A stretch of DNA of 64,000 nucleotides, taken from NCBI RefSeq assembly GCF_000014865.1, contig NC_008576.1:3873001-3937000 (forward strand), written 5' to 3'. The notes beneath the pieces were generated by a model. That model worked only from the letters and a program-made list of their open reading frames with translations. It was not told the DNA's origin and searched no databases. This document shows positions 61,780-64,000 of this stretch, in pieces. Origin of the DNA: Magnetococcus marinus MC-1 (GTDB lineage Bacteria > Pseudomonadota > Magnetococcia > Magnetococcales > Magnetococcaceae). Position 1 is the first letter of the stretch. The number at the start of each line of letters is the position of its first letter. The position numbers were made by a program, and so were the translations under genes.

Positions 61780-64000
61780 TCACGGAGCAACCTCCTGCTT
61801 GAGCTGTTCTGGGGCGCGCGCGAGGCGTTGTATGCCCATATAGAACATCGGCACAAAAAAGATCGCAATAAAGGTCGCCGCCAGCATCCCCCCCACCACG
61901 CTAATACCGATGGCGTTTTGGCTGGCCGAACCGGCTCCATTGGCCACGGCCAACGGGGATACCCCCAAAACGAAGGCCATGGATGTCATGATAATGGGGC
62001 GAAAACGCTGTTTGGCCCCCATCAGGGTAGCAGTCCGGAGGTCCATGCCAGCCTGATACTGTTTTTTAGCAAACTCCACAATCAAAATGGCATTTTTGGA
62101 AGCCAAACCCATGGTGGTAAGCAGACCTACCTGAAAGTAGACATCATTGTTCAAACCATAGCTTTTGGCCGCCAACACCGCACCCAAAATCCCCAGCGGG
62201 ACACTAAGGATGACGGAAAAGGGCACCGACCAGCTCTCATACAACGCCGCCAGACACAAAAAGATAAACAAGATGGATACCGCGTACAGGATCGGCGCTT
62301 GCGCACCCGAGCGCTGCTCTTCGTAGGAGAGTCCAACCCACTCCAAGCCAATCCCAGCGGGCAGCTTCTGGAGCATCTGTTCGATCTCCTGCATGGCGGT
62401 ACCGGTACTCACGCCGGGGGCAGCGGAGCCCTGAATATTGACCGAGCCACTCCCATTAAAGCGCTCCAGCTTGGGTGCGCCATAGCTCCACCGAGACGTG
62501 GAAAAAGCCGCGAATGGAACCATCTTGCCCTGGGTATTGCGCACATACCATTGGTCCAGGTCTGCGGGCATCATGCGGTAGGGAGTATCCCCTTGAATAT
62601 AAACCCGTTTTATACGACCTTTATCCAGAAAATCATTGACATAGGCCGATCCCCAAGCGGTTTGCAAGGTCTGGTTAATATCGGCGATGGAGAGCCCTAG
62701 GGCGCTGGCTTTTTCATGATCAATATCCACCGTGAATTGGGGAACATCGTTCAAGCCATTGGGACGCACCCCCTGGAGTTTGGGATTTTTAGCCGCCATC
62801 CCCAAAAGCTGGTTGCGGGCCTGCATCAATTTTGCATGCCCCAAACCGGCCCGATCCACCAGCTGCACGTCAAAGCCTGCCGCATTACCCAGCTCACGGA
62901 TAGGAGGGGGATAAAAGGCAAAGGCACGGGCATCTTTAATGCCCGCAAAGGCCCCCATGGCCCGTCCCGACAGGGCAAATACCGATTGATCCTTACGGCT
63001 GCGCTCGCTCCAATCCCGCAGCCCCACAAAACCCAGCGCCACATTTTGCGCCCGTCCCGCAAAGCTAAACCCGGTTACAGTAAATAGATGTCGCACATTC
63101 TCGGTTTCATGTTCGAGAAAATAGTCCTCAATCTGCTCCACACTCTCCATGGTACGTTCCACGGTGGAGCCCGCAGGGGCACTGGCCATGAGGTACATGG
63201 TGCCTTGATCTTCGTTGGGCAAAAAGGAGCTGGGCAGACCCATAAACAGATAGAGCATGCCCCCCACCAGCAGCCCATAGATCAGCGTAAAGCGACCCAC
63301 TCGGGCGGCAATATAGCCCGCGCTGGTCACAAACCGCTCCCGTCCAGCATTAAACGTACGGTTAAACCAGCCAAAAAATCCGTGACTATGCTCCCCCTTT
63401 ACGGCGGGTTTAAGAAAGGTTGCACACAACGAGGGCGAAAGCACCAACGCCACCACCACCGAGAGGGTCATAGCCGAGACAATGGTGATAGAAAACTGGC
63501 GATAGATCGCCCCCGCTGAGCCGCTGAAGAATGCCATGGGCACAAACACCGCCGACAACACCAAGGCAATCCCCACCAATGCGCCGGTGATCTGCTGCAT
63601 GGATTTACGGGTAGCCTCACGGGGCGAGAGCCCTTCATGCTCCATAATGCGTTCGACGTTTTCCACCACCACAATGGCGTCATCCACCAACAAACCAATG
63701 GCCAAGACCATGGCAAACATGGTCAACACGTTGATGGAAAAACCAAAGGCTGACAGCACCCCAAAGGTGCCTAACAGCACCACCGGCACCGCGATGGTGG
63801 GGATAAGGGTAGCGCGAAAGTTCTGTAAAAACAAAAACATCACCACAAACACCAAAAACACGGCCTCCACCAGCGTTTTGATCACCTCTTTGATCGAGAG
63901 CTTAACAAAGGGGGTCGTGTCATAGGGATAAATAATTTTAACCTTGGCCGGCAGGGTCTGTGACAGTTCTGCAATCCGCGCCTTGACCGCTGCTGCGGTA
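61780..64000 (-). CDS. RND efflux pump (AcrB/HAE1-type), 5' end outside window
   Basis: Leftward frame open from the right edge, 740 codons visible including the C-terminus; about the last 70 % of a roughly 1,040-residue pump. RND markers are [13 protein letters not shown] before TM2, [34 protein letters not shown] with the proton-relay Asp pair, a porter domain ([22 protein letters not shown]), [15 protein letters not shown] and [15 protein letters not shown]. Drug or detergent export through a MFP and an outer-membrane channel is expected; the MFP gene is presumably to the right. A TetR gene follows 110 bp downstream. Confidence 0.94.
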   Translation of the reverse strand, partial: TAAAVKARIAELSQTLPAKVKIIYPYDTTPFVKLSIKEVIKTLVEAVFLVFVVMFLFLQNFRATLIPTIAVPVVLLGTFGVLSAFGFSINVLTMFAMVLAIGLLVDDAIVVVENVERIMEHEGLSPREATRKSMQQITGALVGIALVLSAVFVPMAFFSGSAGAIYRQFSITIVSAMTLSVVVALVLSPSLCATFLKPAVKGEHSHGFFGWFNRTFNAGRERFVTSAGYIAARVGRFTLIYGLLVGGMLYLFMGLPSSFLPNEDQGTMYLMASAPAGSTVERTMESVEQIEDYFLEHETENVRHLFTVTGFSFAGRAQNVALGFVGLRDWSERSRKDQSVFALSGRAMGAFAGIKDARAFAFYPPPIRELGNAAGFDVQLVDRAGLGHAKLMQARNQLLGMAAKNPKLQGVRPNGLNDVPQFTVDIDHEKASALGLSIADINQTLQTAWGSAYVNDFLDKGRIKRVYIQGDTPYRMMPADLDQWYVRNTQGKMVPFAAFSTSRWSYGAPKLERFNGSGSVNIQGSAAPGVSTGTAMQEIEQMLQKLPAGIGLEWVGLSYEEQRSGAQAPILYAVSILFIFLCLAALYESWSVPFSVILSVPLGILGAVLAAKSYGLNNDVYFQVGLLTTMGLASKNAILIVEFAKKQYQAGMDLRTATLMGAKQRFRPIIMTSMAFVLGVSPLAVANGAGSASQNAIGISVVGGMLAATFIAIFFVPMFYMGIQRLARAPEQLKQEVAP

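Overview
The window looks like a chromosomal segment of a Gram-negative, GC-rich (estimated by eye at 55-60 %) proteobacterium that encodes many signalling proteins. In its mix of an anaerobic-type cobalamin pathway, hemerythrin, PilZ, GGDEF and HD-GYP proteins and a CitE-like lyase it resembles Magnetococcus-type magnetotactic cocci. That assignment is an impression only: there is no rRNA gene or magnetosome gene here to fix it. There is no CRISPR array, integrase or complete insertion sequence.

Left part (1-15.5 kb): the 5' portion of a Tat-exported PhoX-like phosphatase, a TPR-like protein, a stand-alone CARF protein with a RelE-like C-terminus, a hemerythrin-PilZ fusion, an SRAP (HMCES/YedK) protein, a small secreted Cys-rich protein beside a membrane cytochrome c, then a leftward cluster of FGE-like protein, VWA protein, ABC ATPase and ABC permease, and finally yaaA.

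Island (15.8-18.9 kb): next to a tRNA-Pro lies a markedly AT-rich segment. It holds an intact ThsB-type TIR gene, a second, frameshifted TIR gene, and a class III nucleotide cyclase with a C-terminal TRAFs-binding/TPR-S-like region. The cyclase start overlaps the TIR pseudogene stop by 4 nt. This is the strongest candidate for an uncharacterised defence system (Pycsar/Thoeris-like parts in an unusual combination).

Middle (19-42 kb): a YprB-like exonuclease, a methyltransferase, a biotinyl/lipoyl-like envelope protein, an HD-GYP phosphodiesterase, a large lipoprotein, and then the cobalamin region. A cobalamin riboswitch at about 42 kb precedes a leftward run of overlapping genes: cobalt uptake (DUF4198, CbiM-CbiL fusion, CbiQ, CbiO) followed by CbiA, CbiF, CbiX, CbiC, CbiD, CbiET, CbiL(C20), a split CbiG and an extended CbiH. 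CobQ is on the opposite strand and a CobC/CobD-like aminotransferase lies beyond it. No CbiJ/CobK or CbiB is visible.

Right part (42-64 kb): a cyclase-FHA/PP2C pair, hemB, a PP-loop thiolase-like gene, and a small acquired patch with an AbrB/PIN toxin-antitoxin pair flanked by gene remnants. Then come a lipoprotein hydrolase, tusA, a CDF transporter, a GT28-like protein, a haem-binding GGDEF protein, a CitE-like lyase and rsgA. The his operon hisA-hisF-hisI-hisE follows, its hisE uniquely fused to a PilZ domain. The window ends with a HIT protein, tRNA-Arg, a TetR regulator and the 3' part of an AcrB-type RND pump.
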